A stretch of 64,000 nucleotides of DNA from Neisseria cinerea. GTDB lineage: Bacteria; Pseudomonadota; Gammaproteobacteria; Burkholderiales; Neisseriaceae. A program made the translations under genes and the position numbers. Below the pieces are notes generated by a model. The model saw only the letters and a program-made list of their open reading frames with translations, did no database searches and was not told the origin of the DNA. Below are positions 1 to 11,043 of this stretch, piece by piece; the first letter of the stretch is position 1; each line of letters begins with the position of its first letter. The stretch spans positions 1,116,001 to 1,180,000 of the forward strand of contig NZ_LS483369.1 of assembly GCF_900475315.1 (NCBI RefSeq), written 5' to 3'.

Positions 1-804
1 TATCTCCGAGTTTGTTTAGCCTTTCACCCCTATCCACAGCTCATCCCCGCATTTTGCAACATGCGTGGGTTCGGTCCTCCAGTACCTGTTACGGCACCTT
101 CAACCTGGCCATGGATAGATCACTCGGTTTCGGGTCTACACCCAGCAACTATTCGCCCTATTAAGACTCGGTTTCCCTACGCCTCCCCTATTCGGTTAAG
201 CTCGCTACTGAATGTAAGTCGTTGACCCATTATACAAAAGGTACGCAGTCACACCACTAGGGTGCTCCCACTGTTTGTATGCATCAGGTTTCAGGTTCTA
301 TTTCACTCCCCTCCCGGGGTTCTTTTCGCCTTTCCCTCACGGTACTGGTTCACTATCGGTCGATGATGAGTATTTAGCCTTGGAGGATGGTCCCCCCATA
401 TTCAGACAGGATTTCACGTGTCCCGCCCTACTTTTCGTACGCTTAGTACCACCGTTGTGATTTTGAATACGGGACTATCACCCACTATGGTCAAGCTTCC
501 CAGCTTGTTCTTCTATCTCAACAGTTATCACGTACAGGCTCCTCCGCGTTCGCTCGCCACTACTTGCGGAATCTCGGTTGATTTCTTTTCCTCCGGGTAC
601 TTAGATGGTTCAGTTCTCCGGGTTCGCTTCTCTAAGTCTATGTATTCAACTTAGGATACTGCACAGAATGCAGTGGGTTTCCCCATTCGGACATCGCGGG
701 ATCATAGCTTTATTGCCAGCTCCCCCGCGCTTTTCGCAGGCTTACACGTCCTTCGTCGCCTATCATCGCCAAGGCATCCACCTGATGCACTTATTCACTT
801 GACT
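1..804 (-). rRNA. 23S ribosomal RNA, 5' portion (partial)
   Basis: The minus strand reads as the 5' end of bacterial 23S rRNA, with conserved stretches such as GGTGGATGCCTTGGC close to the start. The gene runs off the left edge of the window, so only about the first 800 nt are present. It is the last visible member of the leftward rRNA operon 16S, tRNA-Ile, tRNA-Ala, 23S. The 5' boundary is placed by likeness to other 23S genes and may be off by a few bases. Confidence 0.95.
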
Positions 805-1149
805 CTATCATTTCAAGAACTTCTTTGACTTCGTTTACCTACCCGTTGACTAGGGAAGCAAACTTGAAATTTCTACTTTGATAAAGCTTACTGCTTTGTT
901 GTGTCTTAATCCTGCCTTTTGTGTTTCAGGATTAAGTCGATACAATCATCACCCAAATACTGTGTTTGTTTTCTTTTCTCTCGCGAGAGATTTTTACCCT
1001 TTGCAAAAGGTAAAAATCAAAACAAACTCATTGTCTTTGTTTGTTGATTTCGGCTTTCCAATTTGTTAAAGATCGATGCGTCGTTATTCTACTTCGCAAA
1101 TCAAAATAAGCTGCTAAAAATAGCAAACTTGCTTTCATTTGTAAAGTTT
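805..1149 (-). other. rRNA internal spacer between tRNA-Ala and 23S, with boxA
   Basis: This is the transcribed spacer between tRNA-Ala and 23S. On the minus strand at 1063-1075 it carries CGATCTTTAACAA, which matches the boxA antitermination element used by the NusB/S10 complex on rRNA transcripts. The rest is AT-rich, likely RNase III processing stem sequence. No gene is seen; the short reading frames here are chance. Confidence 0.75.
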
Positions 1150-1225
1150 TGGTGGAGGCAAACGGGATCGAACCGATGACCCCCTGCTTGCAAAGCAGGT
1201 GCTCTACCAACTGAGCTATGCCCCC
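1150..1225 (-). tRNA. tRNA-Ala (anticodon TGC)
   Basis: The minus strand folds as a 76-nt tRNA starting GGGGGCATAGCTCAG and ending with an encoded CCA. The anticodon loop CTTTGCAAG holds TGC. It is the usual second tRNA of the 16S-23S spacer, 5 bp from tRNA-Ile. Confidence 0.97.
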
Positions 1226-1230
1226 GTTAT

Positions 1231-1307
<77 letters not shown>

Positions 1308-1404
1308 GGATTCTCTTCTTAAGCGAACCTTGCCTTCACTCAAGCTTCTTCCGCATCTTTTCAGTTTACCGATAAGTGTGAATGCCTAAAGCCTCTTCTT
1401 TCTC

Positions 1405-2948
<1,544 letters not shown>

Positions 2949-3073
2949 AATCTCTAACTTTTTAACTTCTGGTCTGCTTCAAAGAAACCGACAGGACAAT
3001 GTTCAAAACATCATCTTGTCTGTCTTTCAAACAGTGTGAGGCTCAAGGCACTCACACTTATCGGTAATCTGTT

Positions 3074-3086
3074 TTGTTAAAGAGCG
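3074..3086 (-). promoter_or_regulatory. boxA antitermination site in the rRNA leader
   Basis: The minus strand reads CGCTCTTTAACAA, a near-consensus boxA, about 125 bp upstream of 16S and downstream of the promoter at 3197-3225. It should recruit the Nus antitermination complex to the rRNA transcript. Confidence 0.75.
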
Positions 3087-3196
3087 TTTGAACTATTAAG
3101 TACGCAACAGTATCGGAATATCCAATACGGCTTAAACCAAACCGTGCTATACTTCTCCGTTTCATTACCGCCGCTTCGTCAGCAGCGAAGAACCGA

Positions 3197-3225
3197 ACTA
3201 TACGCTTGAAGACGTATACGGTCAA
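3197..3225 (-). promoter_or_regulatory. rRNA operon promoter (sigma70 type)
   Basis: The minus strand has -35 TTGACC (3220-3225), a 17-bp spacer and -10 TATAGT (3197-3202), close to consensus and correctly oriented for the rRNA operon. Just upstream (about 3238-3258) is an A/T tract resembling an UP element, as expected for a strong stable-RNA promoter. The leader from here to 16S is about 240 nt and includes boxA. Confidence 0.75.
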
Positions 3226-3387
3226 TACCTCACCTTGCCTTTTTTTAATTATTTTCTCCATCTCGCTGTCTGATAAGGTTTTTTATTTCGCCACAAACCA
3301 CATCCGACTCGAAATTTACCTACACTCCTCTTATCCACTCCCCTTTTTTTCTGTCATATAGCTTTAAAATAACTGAGAAAGAGGTAT

Positions 3388-3416
3388 CAGACAAGTAATC
3401 TGTATTTTGTTATAAA
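3388..3416 (+). promoter_or_regulatory. Candidate promoter for coaBC
   Basis: CAGACA (3388-3393) and TATAAA (3411-3416) are separated by 17 bp and lie about 40 bp before the coaBC start. The -35 box matches four of six consensus bases. Called from sequence alone. Confidence 0.4.
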
Positions 3417-3454
3417 ATTGGTAATGTTTCTTCTTTTACAACCAAAATCATTCA

Positions 3455-4639
3455 ATGGGTAAACATATTCTTTTAGGCATAACGGGCAGTATTGCAGCTT
3501 ATAAAGCTTGCGAACTGGTACGCTTACTGAAAAAACAGGGGCACTCCATTACGGTGGTCATGAGCCGCTCAGCAACCGAGTTTGTCTCTCCTTTAACTTT
3601 TCAGGCTTTAAGCGGAAATCCTGTGCTAACCGACACGCACGGTGACAACGGTTCAAACGGTATGGAACATATCAACTTAACCCGGAATGCGGATGTTTTT
3701 CTGATTGCGCCGGCAAGTATGAATACCGTGGCAAAAATCTGTAACGGCTTGGCAGATAACCTACTGACCAATCTGGCAGCCGCACGGAAATGTCCTCTTG
3801 CCATCGCTCCCGCCATGAATGTGGAAATGTGGCTCAACCCTGCCAACCGACGGAATATCGCACAACTAGTTTCAGACGGCATTACTGTCTATATGCCAGG
3901 CTCGGGCGAACAGGCTTGCGGAGAAAATGGTATGGGAAGGATGCCGGAGCCCGCAGAATTGCTGGACCTGCTTCCAGATTTATGGACACCGAAAATTTTA
4001 AAGGACAAGAAAATCTTGATTACCGCAGGCGCGACATTTGAATCCATTGACCCTGTCAGGGGCATCACAAATATTTCCAGCGGGAAAATGGGCGTGGCTT
4101 TAGCGCGGGCGTGCCGTGCCGCCGGTGCGGAAGTCAGCCTGATTTACGGGCAACTTCAAACCGAACTGCCTTTCGGTATATCCAATACGGTTCAAACCGT
4201 CAGCGCTGAAGATATGCATCGCGCAGTGCATCGTTTGATTGAAAAACAAGATGCTTTTATTTCTGTTGCCGCCGTCTCAGACTATAGGGTTAAAAACAGG
4301 AGTACTCAAAAATTCAAAAAAGATAAAAATGCCAATCCGTTATCTATCGAATTGGATGAAAACCCTGATATTTTGGCGTCCATTGCCTCATTACCGAACC
4401 CTCCTTTCTGTATCGGTTTTGCCGCTGAAACGGAGAATGTATTGGCATATGCGCGAGAAAAACGTATTAAGAAAAAAATACCGATGATAGTTGCCAATGA
4501 TGTTTCAATCGCGATGGGCAAATCGACCAACCGGATTACCATTATCGGGGACGACGGGGAACTGTCTTTTCCCGAAACAAGTAAAGATGAAGCGGCAATG
4601 TGGATTGTTGAAAGGCTTGCCGTATATTTAGACAAATAA
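3455..4639 (+). CDS. coaBC: Bifunctional phosphopantothenoylcysteine decarboxylase / phosphopantothenate-cysteine ligase CoaBC
   Basis: The 394-residue protein carries out two consecutive steps of coenzyme A synthesis in the cytoplasm: ligation of cysteine to 4'-phosphopantothenate, then FMN-dependent decarboxylation to 4'-phosphopantetheine. The N-terminal CoaC flavoprotein half shows GSIAAYKACELVRLL near the start, PAMNVEMW around residue 120, and ACGENGMGRMPEP around 155, the flap with the catalytic Cys. The C-terminal CoaB half begins near residue 185 and has DPVRGITNISSG, the dimer and nucleotide-binding region. Length is normal for CoaBC. It is transcribed alone, converging on spoT with a shared terminator between them. 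Function is secure from both domains. Confidence 0.96.
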   Translation: MGKHILLGITGSIAAYKACELVRLLKKQGHSITVVMSRSATEFVSPLTFQALSGNPVLTDTHGDNGSNGMEHINLTRNADVFLIAPASMNTVAKICNGLADNLLTNLAAARKCPLAIAPAMNVEMWLNPANRRNIAQLVSDGITVYMPGSGEQACGENGMGRMPEPAELLDLLPDLWTPKILKDKKILITAGATFESIDPVRGITNISSGKMGVALARACRAAGAEVSLIYGQLQTELPFGISNTVQTVSAEDMHRAVHRLIEKQDAFISVAAVSDYRVKNRSTQKFKKDKNANPLSIELDENPDILASIASLPNPPFCIGFAAETENVLAYAREKRIKKKIPMIVANDVSIAMGKSTNRITIIGDDGELSFPETSKDEAAMWIVERLAVYLDK

Positions 4640-4660
4640 GTAGCTGGACAGATAAACCAC

Positions 4661-4699
4661 AAAACGGGTTGTCTATTACTGAAAAAGACAACCCGTTTT
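4661..4699. terminator. Bidirectional terminator between coaBC and spoT
   Basis: A 13-bp perfect stem (AAAACGGGTTGTC with GACAACCCGTTTT) around a 13-nt loop sits between the convergent coaBC and spoT stops. A-tract and T-tract ends serve both strands. Unlike most gaps here, it is not built from DUS copies. Confidence 0.85.
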
Positions 4700-4706
4700 A
4701 CCTGCT

Positions 4707-6884
4707 TCAACTTCTAATAACTTTGCGGATATATGGGATACTGTGCAGATTTTGAATAATCTGATTCAATTGATTCAGATTTTTAACTTTCAATAAGAAT
4801 TTGAATTCGACAAAACCTTCCGTTCCCGACTGGGATTTAGACGGTGTTTCGACCGACTCGATGTCCGCACCGGAATCGGAAATAGCTTGCGCCATTAATG
4901 CCAGCAATCCGTGACTGTCTTCCGATTGAACATGCAGCCCGATACGATAGTTCTGTCCGTTCATATTTTCCCAGTCTGCATCCAGCTGCTGTTCGGGATC
5001 GGACTTTAACAACGTTGGGCATGTATCCCTATGGATAATCATGCCTTTTCCCTTAACCAACAACAAACGGATGGAATCACCGGGAACCGGATGGCAACAC
5101 TCTGCAAAATGAATATGTCCGCTTTCCTGCCCATCGACTTTAATGGAACTGAGCCTGACCTCGCTACCGAAATGCTTTCCTGCCAATTCAGCAATATGCA
5201 TGGCAACATAAACGGGCAGGGTATGGCCCATCCCGACGTTATACAATACTTCTTCAAACGATGTCTGTTTATCGTTAAGGTCTTCCAAATATCTTTCTTT
5301 AATGCCGTCTGAAAGCAAGATATCTTTGGGTAACAAACTGGACAGGGCTTTCTGCAACAAGCCTTCACCCAAAACAATCGCATCATGCCTGTTAAGGTTT
5401 TTAATATATTGGCGTATGGCACTGCGCGCCCTGCCGGACACGGCGAAATTCAACCATGCAGGATTTGGTTTGGCATGTTCGGATGTAATAATTTCGACGG
5501 AATCACCGGTTTTGAGCTTCGTACGCAACGGCATCATGATATTGTTGATACGTGCGGCAACGGTTTTGTGCCCAATATCGGTATGCACCGCATAAGCAAA
5601 ATCGATAGGTGTTGCACCCTTGGGCAATGTTAGGATTTTTCCTTTTGGCGTAAGGATATAGATTTCGTTTGGAAACAAATCTACCTTGACATGTTCAAGA
5701 AACTCAATAGCATTGGCACTGCTTGCCTGCAAATCTAAGATATTTTTCAGCCACCGGTTTGTGTGAAGCACCGCCTGATCGACCGTCTTAGAATCTGATT
5801 TATAGCTCCAATGTCCGGCGATTCCACCTTCGGCAACAGCATCCATTTCCCTGGTACGTATCTGCACTTCAACCGGCAAACCGTAAGGCCCGACCAAAGT
5901 AGTATGCAAGCTTTGATAACCGTTGCTTTTCGGAATGGCGATGTAGTCTTTAAACCGTCCGGGCTTGGGCTGATAGAGGTTGTGCAATGCTCCGAGCGCA
6001 GCATAACATGCAGGAATACTGTTAACGATGACACGGAAACCGTAAATATCCATAACTTCGGAGAAATGCAGTTTTTTTTCTAACATTTTCCGATAGATGC
6101 CGTACAGGTTCTTTTCCCGACCCTTGATTTTGGCTTCTATGTTCGCCCCTACCAAACGCTGGCTGAACGCACGCAAAATCTTTCCAACAATATCCTGCCT
6201 GTTTTTCCGACTCTTATCCATCGCCTTTTTCATGGTTTCATAACGATTGGGATGGAGATTCTGGAAAGATAAATCCTGAAGCTCTTGATATGCATTATTC
6301 AAACCTATACGGTTGGCAATTTGCGCATAGATTTCAAGGGTTTCTTTTGCAATACGGCGACGCTTGTCCGGACGCATCGAACCGAGTGTCCGCATATTAT
6401 GCAGACGGTCGGCAAGTTTGACGACAATCACGCGTACATCTTTGGTCATTGCCAAAATCAGTTTGCGGAAACTCTCCGCCTGATGCTCTGCATGATCTTC
6501 AAATTTGAGTTTTTCAAGCTTGGACAGACCGTCCACCATCTCGGCAATCGTATTGCCGAATCTTGCGGCCATCTCCTCTTTCGTAACGCCTGTATCTTCC
6601 AGCACATCGTGCATTACACCCGCACAGAGACCCTGTACGTCCATATGCCAAACGGCAAGCTGTGTCGCAACGGCAATCGGATGCGTAATGTATGGTTCGC
6701 CACTTTTCCGGGTTTGTCCGTCATGAGCGTGAAATGCATAGGCAACGGCCTTCTCGAGCTCAACCTGTTCTTCAGGCTTGAGATAGGAAGCGGTACGGAA
6801 AAGCAGAGTGCGTGCTTCGGCAGTTAAATGGTCGTAAGGTGCGGTGGGTTGTGGGACAGGCATTTCAGACGGCTTTCGGAACAT
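4707..6884 (-). CDS. spoT: Bifunctional (p)ppGpp synthetase/hydrolase, RelA/SpoT family
   Basis: A 725-residue RSH enzyme that makes and degrades the stringent-response alarmone. The order is HD hydrolase (HAHDGQTRKSGEPYITHP about residue 52; HDVLEDTGV about 92, with intact metal-binding HD pair), synthetase (YGFRVIVNS; KDYIAIPKSNGYQSLHTT about 313), TGS (IYILTPKGKILTLPKGATP about 405) and a C-terminal ACT domain. Intact hydrolase and synthetase motifs argue for a SpoT/Rel bifunctional enzyme rather than a RelA synthetase. It follows gmk and rpoZ, the same order as E. coli gmk-rpoZ-spoT. The start is uncertain: a DUS lies between this ATG and a second in-frame ATG at 6863, neither with a clear ribosome binding site. 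Confidence 0.95.
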   Translation of the reverse strand: MFRKPSEMPVPQPTAPYDHLTAEARTLLFRTASYLKPEEQVELEKAVAYAFHAHDGQTRKSGEPYITHPIAVATQLAVWHMDVQGLCAGVMHDVLEDTGVTKEEMAARFGNTIAEMVDGLSKLEKLKFEDHAEHQAESFRKLILAMTKDVRVIVVKLADRLHNMRTLGSMRPDKRRRIAKETLEIYAQIANRIGLNNAYQELQDLSFQNLHPNRYETMKKAMDKSRKNRQDIVGKILRAFSQRLVGANIEAKIKGREKNLYGIYRKMLEKKLHFSEVMDIYGFRVIVNSIPACYAALGALHNLYQPKPGRFKDYIAIPKSNGYQSLHTTLVGPYGLPVEVQIRTREMDAVAEGGIAGHWSYKSDSKTVDQAVLHTNRWLKNILDLQASSANAIEFLEHVKVDLFPNEIYILTPKGKILTLPKGATPIDFAYAVHTDIGHKTVAARINNIMMPLRTKLKTGDSVEIITSEHAKPNPAWLNFAVSGRARSAIRQYIKNLNRHDAIVLGEGLLQKALSSLLPKDILLSDGIKERYLEDLNDKQTSFEEVLYNVGMGHTLPVYVAMHIAELAGKHFGSEVRLSSIKVDGQESGHIHFAECCHPVPGDSIRLLLVKGKGMIIHRDTCPTLLKSDPEQQLDADWENMNGQNYRIGLHVQSEDSHGLLALMAQAISDSGADIESVETPSKSQSGTEGFVEFKFLLKVKNLNQLNQIIQNLHSIPYIRKVIRS

Positions 6885-6958
6885 ATTTTATTTTTCGTTT
6901 CAAACCGTCGGACCGCGCACCTGCGGAAAGATTCGCCGGCGCGCGTTTCCGGCAGGCT

Positions 6959-7165
6959 TTATTTACTGCACGTCAGCAGTTCCATGCCGACATGTCCTGC
7001 AGCAATTTCCCGCAAGGCAGTAACGGTCGGTTTGTTATTGCGGACATCGTCCACAAGCGGCGTATTGCCATTTTCAAGCTGGCGGGCCCGACGGGCCGCT
7101 ACCAATGTCAGGTCAAAATGGTTTGAAATTTTTCCGGTACAGTCTTCTGTGGTAATACGTGCCAT
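6959..7165 (-). CDS. rpoZ: RNA polymerase omega subunit
   Basis: The 68-residue protein [13 protein letters not shown]... is the omega subunit, which helps fold beta' and assemble RNA polymerase and forms part of a ppGpp binding site in many proteobacteria. It has the conserved [16 protein letters not shown] segment. Placement between gmk and spoT, all leftward, matches the common proteobacterial order and links it functionally to the downstream alarmone enzyme. The gap to spoT is about 75 bp. Confidence 0.95.
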   Translation of the reverse strand: MARITTEDCTGKISNHFDLTLVAARRARQLENGNTPLVDDVRNNKPTVTALREIAAGHVGMELLTCSK

Positions 7166-7222
7166 ATTATTCGCTTTCTTTCAAGAATATTTAAAATGGG
7201 AACTGGATATTTTCGCCGTTTT

Positions 7223-7840
7223 CTAGGAATTTTCCAACAAATTCGCAATAAACCCCAGTTGCACGGATTTTTTCAGACGGCAAGAACTCACAATATGAAC
7301 CAAATCCGCCTCCGCTTTCTCCAAGTCGTCATTAACCACGACATAATCGAACAATACAGACTGTTCGATTTCATGCCTTGCTTTCGAAAGCCTCCTTTGG
7401 ATAACTTCCTGACTATCCGTCCCGCGTCCGTGCAGACGTGCAGCAAGCACATCGAAAGACGGCGGCAGGATAAAGATACCGACAGCTTCGGGCAGCGCAT
7501 CTCGAACCTGAGCCGCCCCCTGAACGTCGATTTCCAGAATGACATCATAACCTGCCGCAGCCAATGCATTCACACCTTCGATGCTTGTACCGTAATAGTT
7601 TCCGAATACATCGGCGTACTCCAAAAAAGCCTTCTGCGCGATAAGCGACTCAAACTCTTCTTTGGAGACAAAGTGATAATGCACGCCGTTTGCTTCACCT
7701 TCCCGCGGCGACCGAGTCGTATGCGACACGGAAACGCGCAAACCGGCATGATTTGCCAATAGCCGAGAAACCAGCGTGGTTTTCCCCGTACCGGAGGCGG
7801 CGGAGATAATAAAGATATTGCCTTTTTTATAAGCGGTCAT
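7223..7840 (-). CDS. gmk: Guanylate kinase
   Basis: The 205-residue enzyme phosphorylates GMP to GDP with ATP. The P-loop SAASGTGKTT lies at residues 13-22, followed by the GMP-binding region (SHTTRSPREGEANGVHYHF). The reading frame is open upstream to 7912, but the start is placed at 7840 because MTAYKKGNIF matches where guanylate kinases begin and a purine-rich GGTAAGAG precedes it. First gene of the leftward gmk-rpoZ-spoT group. Confidence 0.95.
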   Translation of the reverse strand: MTAYKKGNIFIISAASGTGKTTLVSRLLANHAGLRVSVSHTTRSPREGEANGVHYHFVSKEEFESLIAQKAFLEYADVFGNYYGTSIEGVNALAAAGYDVILEIDVQGAAQVRDALPEAVGIFILPPSFDVLAARLHGRGTDSQEVIQRRLSKARHEIEQSVLFDYVVVNDDLEKAEADLVHIVSSCRLKKSVQLGFIANLLENS

Positions 7841-8001
7841 GTCTCTTACCTGTATGTTTTCAAGCCGATTGTACCACAACAGGCACCTGATTTCATGCTC
7901 GCCTACACCCATATTTTGCCGCTATTGCCTTGATTGATTTGGCAAGCAGCAGACTGACGGCTACAATATGGCGTTAAAAACATTAAATTTGGAATACTCC
8001 C

Positions 8002-8568
8002 ATGCTGTTTCACCCCGAAGCCATGAGTGTCGGCGCGCTTGCCGACAAAATCCGCAAAATTGAAAACTGGCCGCAAGAAGGCATCTTATTCCACGACATC
8101 ACACCTGTCCTGCAAAGTGCGGAACACTTCCGCCTTTTAGTCGACCTGCTGGTTTACCGCTATATGGGTCAAAAAATCGATATGGTTGCTGGCTTGGATG
8201 CACGCGGATTTATTATCGGCGCGGCACTCGCCTATCAGCTCAATGTCGGTTTCGTACCTATCCGGAAAAAAGGCAAGCTACCTTTTGAAACCGTATCGCA
8301 AAGTTATGCGCTCGAATACGGGGAGGCGACAGTGGAAATTCACACCGATGCCGTCAAACCCGGTTCCCGTGTCCTGCTGGTCGATGATTTAGTTGCGACA
8401 GGCGGCACAATGCTTGCCGGACTGGAGCTGATCCGCAAACTCGGCGGAGAAATTGTCGAAGCTGCCGCCATTTTGGAATTTACCGACCTTCAAGGCGGCA
8501 AGAATATCCGTGCAAGCGGCGCGCCCTTATTTACCCTGCTTCAAAACGAAGGCTGCATGAAGGGCTGA
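8002..8568 (+). CDS. apt: Adenine phosphoribosyltransferase
   Basis: This 188-residue enzyme salvages adenine with PRPP to make AMP. The PRPP-binding motif [14 protein letters not shown] is at about residues 129-142, and [15 protein letters not shown] lies near 63. ATG at 8002 gives the longest form; a second ATG at 8023 (MSVGALADK) would give a protein closer to the usual 170-180 residues, so the true start may be there. It is a monocistronic unit followed by a DUS-containing terminator. Confidence 0.94.
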   Translation: MLFHPEAMSVGALADKIRKIENWPQEGILFHDITPVLQSAEHFRLLVDLLVYRYMGQKIDMVAGLDARGFIIGAALAYQLNVGFVPIRKKGKLPFETVSQSYALEYGEATVEIHTDAVKPGSRVLLVDDLVATGGTMLAGLELIRKLGGEIVEAAAILEFTDLQGGKNIRASGAPLFTLLQNEGCMKG

Positions 8569-8575
8569 AAACCGA

Positions 8576-8600
8576 CCCTGCCGTCTGAAAACCGGCAGGG
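8576..8600 (+). terminator. apt terminator using one DUS arm
   Basis: CCCTGCCG pairs with CGGCAGGG around a loop that includes TCTGAAAAC, followed by a T-rich run. One DUS (GCCGTCTGAA) overlaps the left arm and loop, so the hairpin needs only one uptake sequence instead of the usual inverted pair. Confidence 0.75.
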
Positions 8601-8614
8601 TTGTTATTATGCGT

Positions 8615-9403
8615 TCAAATCACACCCAAATCTTGCAAGCCCCTCAACACACCGTCTTCATCAACGCCGGGGCAAACATATTTCGCCGCTTCTTTCGCTG
8701 CCTGTTCCCCGTTACCCATTGCCACGCCGAACCCGACTTCTGACAGCATTTCCACATCGTTCAAACCATCGCCGAACGCCATCACGTCCGCCATATTCCA
8801 TCCCAATGCCTCAACCACGCTTCTGATGCCGTCCGTTTTCGACGCACCGGCCGGCAGCAGATCGATAGCTTCCTCGTGCCAACGCACCGTTTTTAGCCCT
8901 TCCTGATGGAAAAATTCCGATAAATCAGTCACCTCCTGACAATCTGCAAACACCAGCATCTGATAAACTTGATTGCGTAAAAAATAATCCCTTCCTTCAA
9001 AAAAATTATCGGCAATACGGTTTAGCGCACGGCATACCCGCGCCGACAAAGAAGACACGGCAATCCCCCTTCCTCCGACGAAGGCATAATCCATCCCCAA
9101 TCCATCTAAAAAAGAACAAGCCCGGCCTATCTGCCCGACATCCATCGGCATCTCGCGCACAGCCTTGCCATTGAGCAAGGCAAACTGCCCGTTGATGGTA
9201 ACCAAGGCATCCATTCCCGTTGCCAATGCCATGTGTTTCACTTTGTCCGGTATCGTCGCCAAAGACCGCCCCGTTGCCAATGCCGTCAAAATTCCCTTAC
9301 CCCTTAATGCCTCTACCGCTATTTTCACAGAAGGACGCAAAGTATCCGTATATTTGCGGTACAGCGTATCGTCAATATCGAAAAACACGATTTTAGGACT
9401 CAT
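8615..9403 (-). CDS. Cof-type HAD-superfamily hydrolase
   Basis: This 262-residue protein is a haloacid-dehalogenase-family phosphatase. Motif I is FFDIDDTLY with both catalytic aspartates (residues 8-16), and motif IV is FGDGLNDVEML near 215-225. The large C2-type cap insertion between them is typical of Cof/YbjI/YidA enzymes, which act on small sugar phosphates, FMN or cofactor phosphates. The substrate cannot be told from sequence. It is transcribed leftward, opposite both neighbours. Confidence 0.88.
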   Translation of the reverse strand: MSPKIVFFDIDDTLYRKYTDTLRPSVKIAVEALRGKGILTALATGRSLATIPDKVKHMALATGMDALVTINGQFALLNGKAVREMPMDVGQIGRACSFLDGLGMDYAFVGGRGIAVSSLSARVCRALNRIADNFFEGRDYFLRNQVYQMLVFADCQEVTDLSEFFHQEGLKTVRWHEEAIDLLPAGASKTDGIRSVVEALGWNMADVMAFGDGLNDVEMLSEVGFGVAMGNGEQAAKEAAKYVCPGVDEDGVLRGLQDLGVI

Positions 9404-9534
9404 AATTTTTGCTTTCGAACAAGAACGGCCGCATTGTATCCCAAACCGTCAAATACAAGATAACCCACTATAAATCCGCAACAAAATTGACCGAAAATAC
9501 AAAAAGGCGGATAATCCGCCTATCCTCAAACCCT

Positions 9535-9568
9535 TTTCAGACGGCATTTGCAGCAATGCCGTCTGAAA
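9535..9568. terminator. Inverted DUS pair upstream of trhP
   Basis: TTCAGACGGCATT and AATGCCGTCTGAA face each other across a short loop. It lies inside the open reading frame that extends upstream of trhP, which supports placing the trhP start after it. A second small palindrome, GGCGGATTATCCGCC-like, is at about 9506-9520. Confidence 0.6.
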
Positions 9569-9591
9569 CATTTCTGCAAAGCACACAAATC

Positions 9592-10947
9592 ATGAAAGCA
9601 CCCGAACTCTTATTGCCCGCCGGCGGATTGGAAAGAATGCGCGCCGCCTACGACTACGGCGCAGACGCCGTTTATGCCGGCAGTCCGCGTTACTCCCTGC
9701 GCGCCCGCAACAACGAATTTGCCAAACTCGACGTCCTCGAACAAGGCATTAAAGAAGCGCACGAGCGCAACAAAAAATTCTTCCTGACCGTCAATACGCT
9801 GCCGCACAACTCCAAACTCAAAACATTCATTTCTGATATGGAACCCTTGATTGCCATGAGACCCGACGCGCTGATTATGGCGGATCCGGGTTTGATCATG
9901 ACCGTGCGCGAAAAATGGCCGGAAATGCCGATCCATCTATCCGTTCAGGCAAACACCACCAACTACTGGGGCGTGAAATTCTGGCAGAACATCGGCGTCG
10001 AACGCATCATCCTGTCGCGCGAATTGAGCATGGAAGAAATCGCCGAAATCCGCCAAGAATGCCCTGACATCGAACTCGAAGTCTTCATCCACGGCGCATT
10101 GTGCATCGCCTACTCAGGCCGTTGCCTATTGTCGGGCTATTTCAACCACCGCGACCCCAATCAAGGCACCTGCACCAACTCCTGCCGTTGGGACTACAAG
10201 GTTCACAACGCCACTGAAAGCGATGCGGGCGATGCCCAGCTTCTGCAAGGTTTTAACTTTGAAAAAGCCCAAGAAGAAGCCAACCAAAACTTTGAAGGCA
10301 TCAACGGCCAAAAACGCCACCCCTACGCCGACAAAGTTTTCCTGATTGAAGAATCCAACCGCCCGGGCGAAATGATGCCGATTATGGAAGACGAACACGG
10401 CACCTACATCATGAATTCCAAAGACCTGCGCGGTATCGAAGTCGTTGAAAAACTCGCCAAAATCGGCGTGGACAGCCTCAAAGTCGAAGGCCGCACCAAG
10501 TCGCTCTATTATGTCGCACGCGTCGCCCAGTCCTACCGCAAAGCGATTGATGATGCCGTCGCAGGCCGTCCGTTTGATTACAGCCTGTTGAGCGAACTCG
10601 AAGGCCTCGCCAACCGCGGCTACACCAGCGGCTTCCTCGAACGCCACCAAACTCAGGATTACCAAAATTACCTGACCGGCCACTCCATCGCCAAACAAAG
10701 CCAATATGTTGGCCACGTTACCGAAATCGACACTGAAGGTTGGGCAACGGTGGAAGTTAAAAACCGCTTTGCCGTCGGCGATTCACTCGAAATCATCCAC
10801 CCGAGCGGCAACCAAACCATCAAATTGGAACAAATGACCCGCAAAGGCCAGCCTGTCGATGTAGCCCCGGGCAACGGCATTCAGGTCAAAATCCCCGATA
10901 TGCAAGGTAAAGAAAAAGCCCTCATCGCACGCGTATTGAACCCCTAA
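9592..10947 (+). CDS. trhP: U32-family tRNA hydroxylation protein TrhP/YegQ ('col')
   Basis: The 451-residue product belongs to the U32 'collagenase-like peptidase' family. The E. coli relative YegQ/TrhP is needed to make 5-hydroxyuridine at the tRNA wobble position, with prephenate as a cofactor-related metabolite, so a peptidase role is doubtful. The U32 signature with conserved cysteines is clear (GRCLLSGYF; QGTCTNSCRWDYKVH about residue 195). The frame is open back to 9409, but the family start MKAPELLLPAGG is at 9592, after an inverted DUS pair. In the meningococcal literature this gene is called col, the boundary gene of the exchangeable exl island that follows here. Confidence 0.92.
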   Translation: MKAPELLLPAGGLERMRAAYDYGADAVYAGSPRYSLRARNNEFAKLDVLEQGIKEAHERNKKFFLTVNTLPHNSKLKTFISDMEPLIAMRPDALIMADPGLIMTVREKWPEMPIHLSVQANTTNYWGVKFWQNIGVERIILSRELSMEEIAEIRQECPDIELEVFIHGALCIAYSGRCLLSGYFNHRDPNQGTCTNSCRWDYKVHNATESDAGDAQLLQGFNFEKAQEEANQNFEGINGQKRHPYADKVFLIEESNRPGEMMPIMEDEHGTYIMNSKDLRGIEVVEKLAKIGVDSLKVEGRTKSLYYVARVAQSYRKAIDDAVAGRPFDYSLLSELEGLANRGYTSGFLERHQTQDYQNYLTGHSIAKQSQYVGHVTEIDTEGWATVEVKNRFAVGDSLEIIHPSGNQTIKLEQMTRKGQPVDVAPGNGIQVKIPDMQGKEKALIARVLNP

Positions 10948-10953
10948 GCCATT

Positions 10954-10986
10954 ATGCCGTCTGAAACCTGTTTTCAGACGGCATTT
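10954..10986. repeat. Inverted DUS repeat after trhP/col, likely exl island boundary
   Basis: A 31-33 bp inverted DUS pair (ATGCCGTCTGAAA and TTTCAGACGGCAT around CCTGT) directly follows the trhP stop. It can act as a terminator. The published exl island is bounded on this side by a 33-bp repeat containing uptake sequences downstream of col, and this element fits in position, length and content. Confidence 0.7.
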
Positions 10987-11043
10987 TGTTGAATCTTACT
11001 GTACAATTGCAATGATTTCCCACAGCAAGCAAGGATATCCGAC

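Noticed and set aside
9409-9591. N-terminal extension of trhP by 61 codons
   Set aside because: It crosses an inverted DUS pair, has low-complexity basic sequence and lies before the family-conserved start MKAPELLLPAGG.
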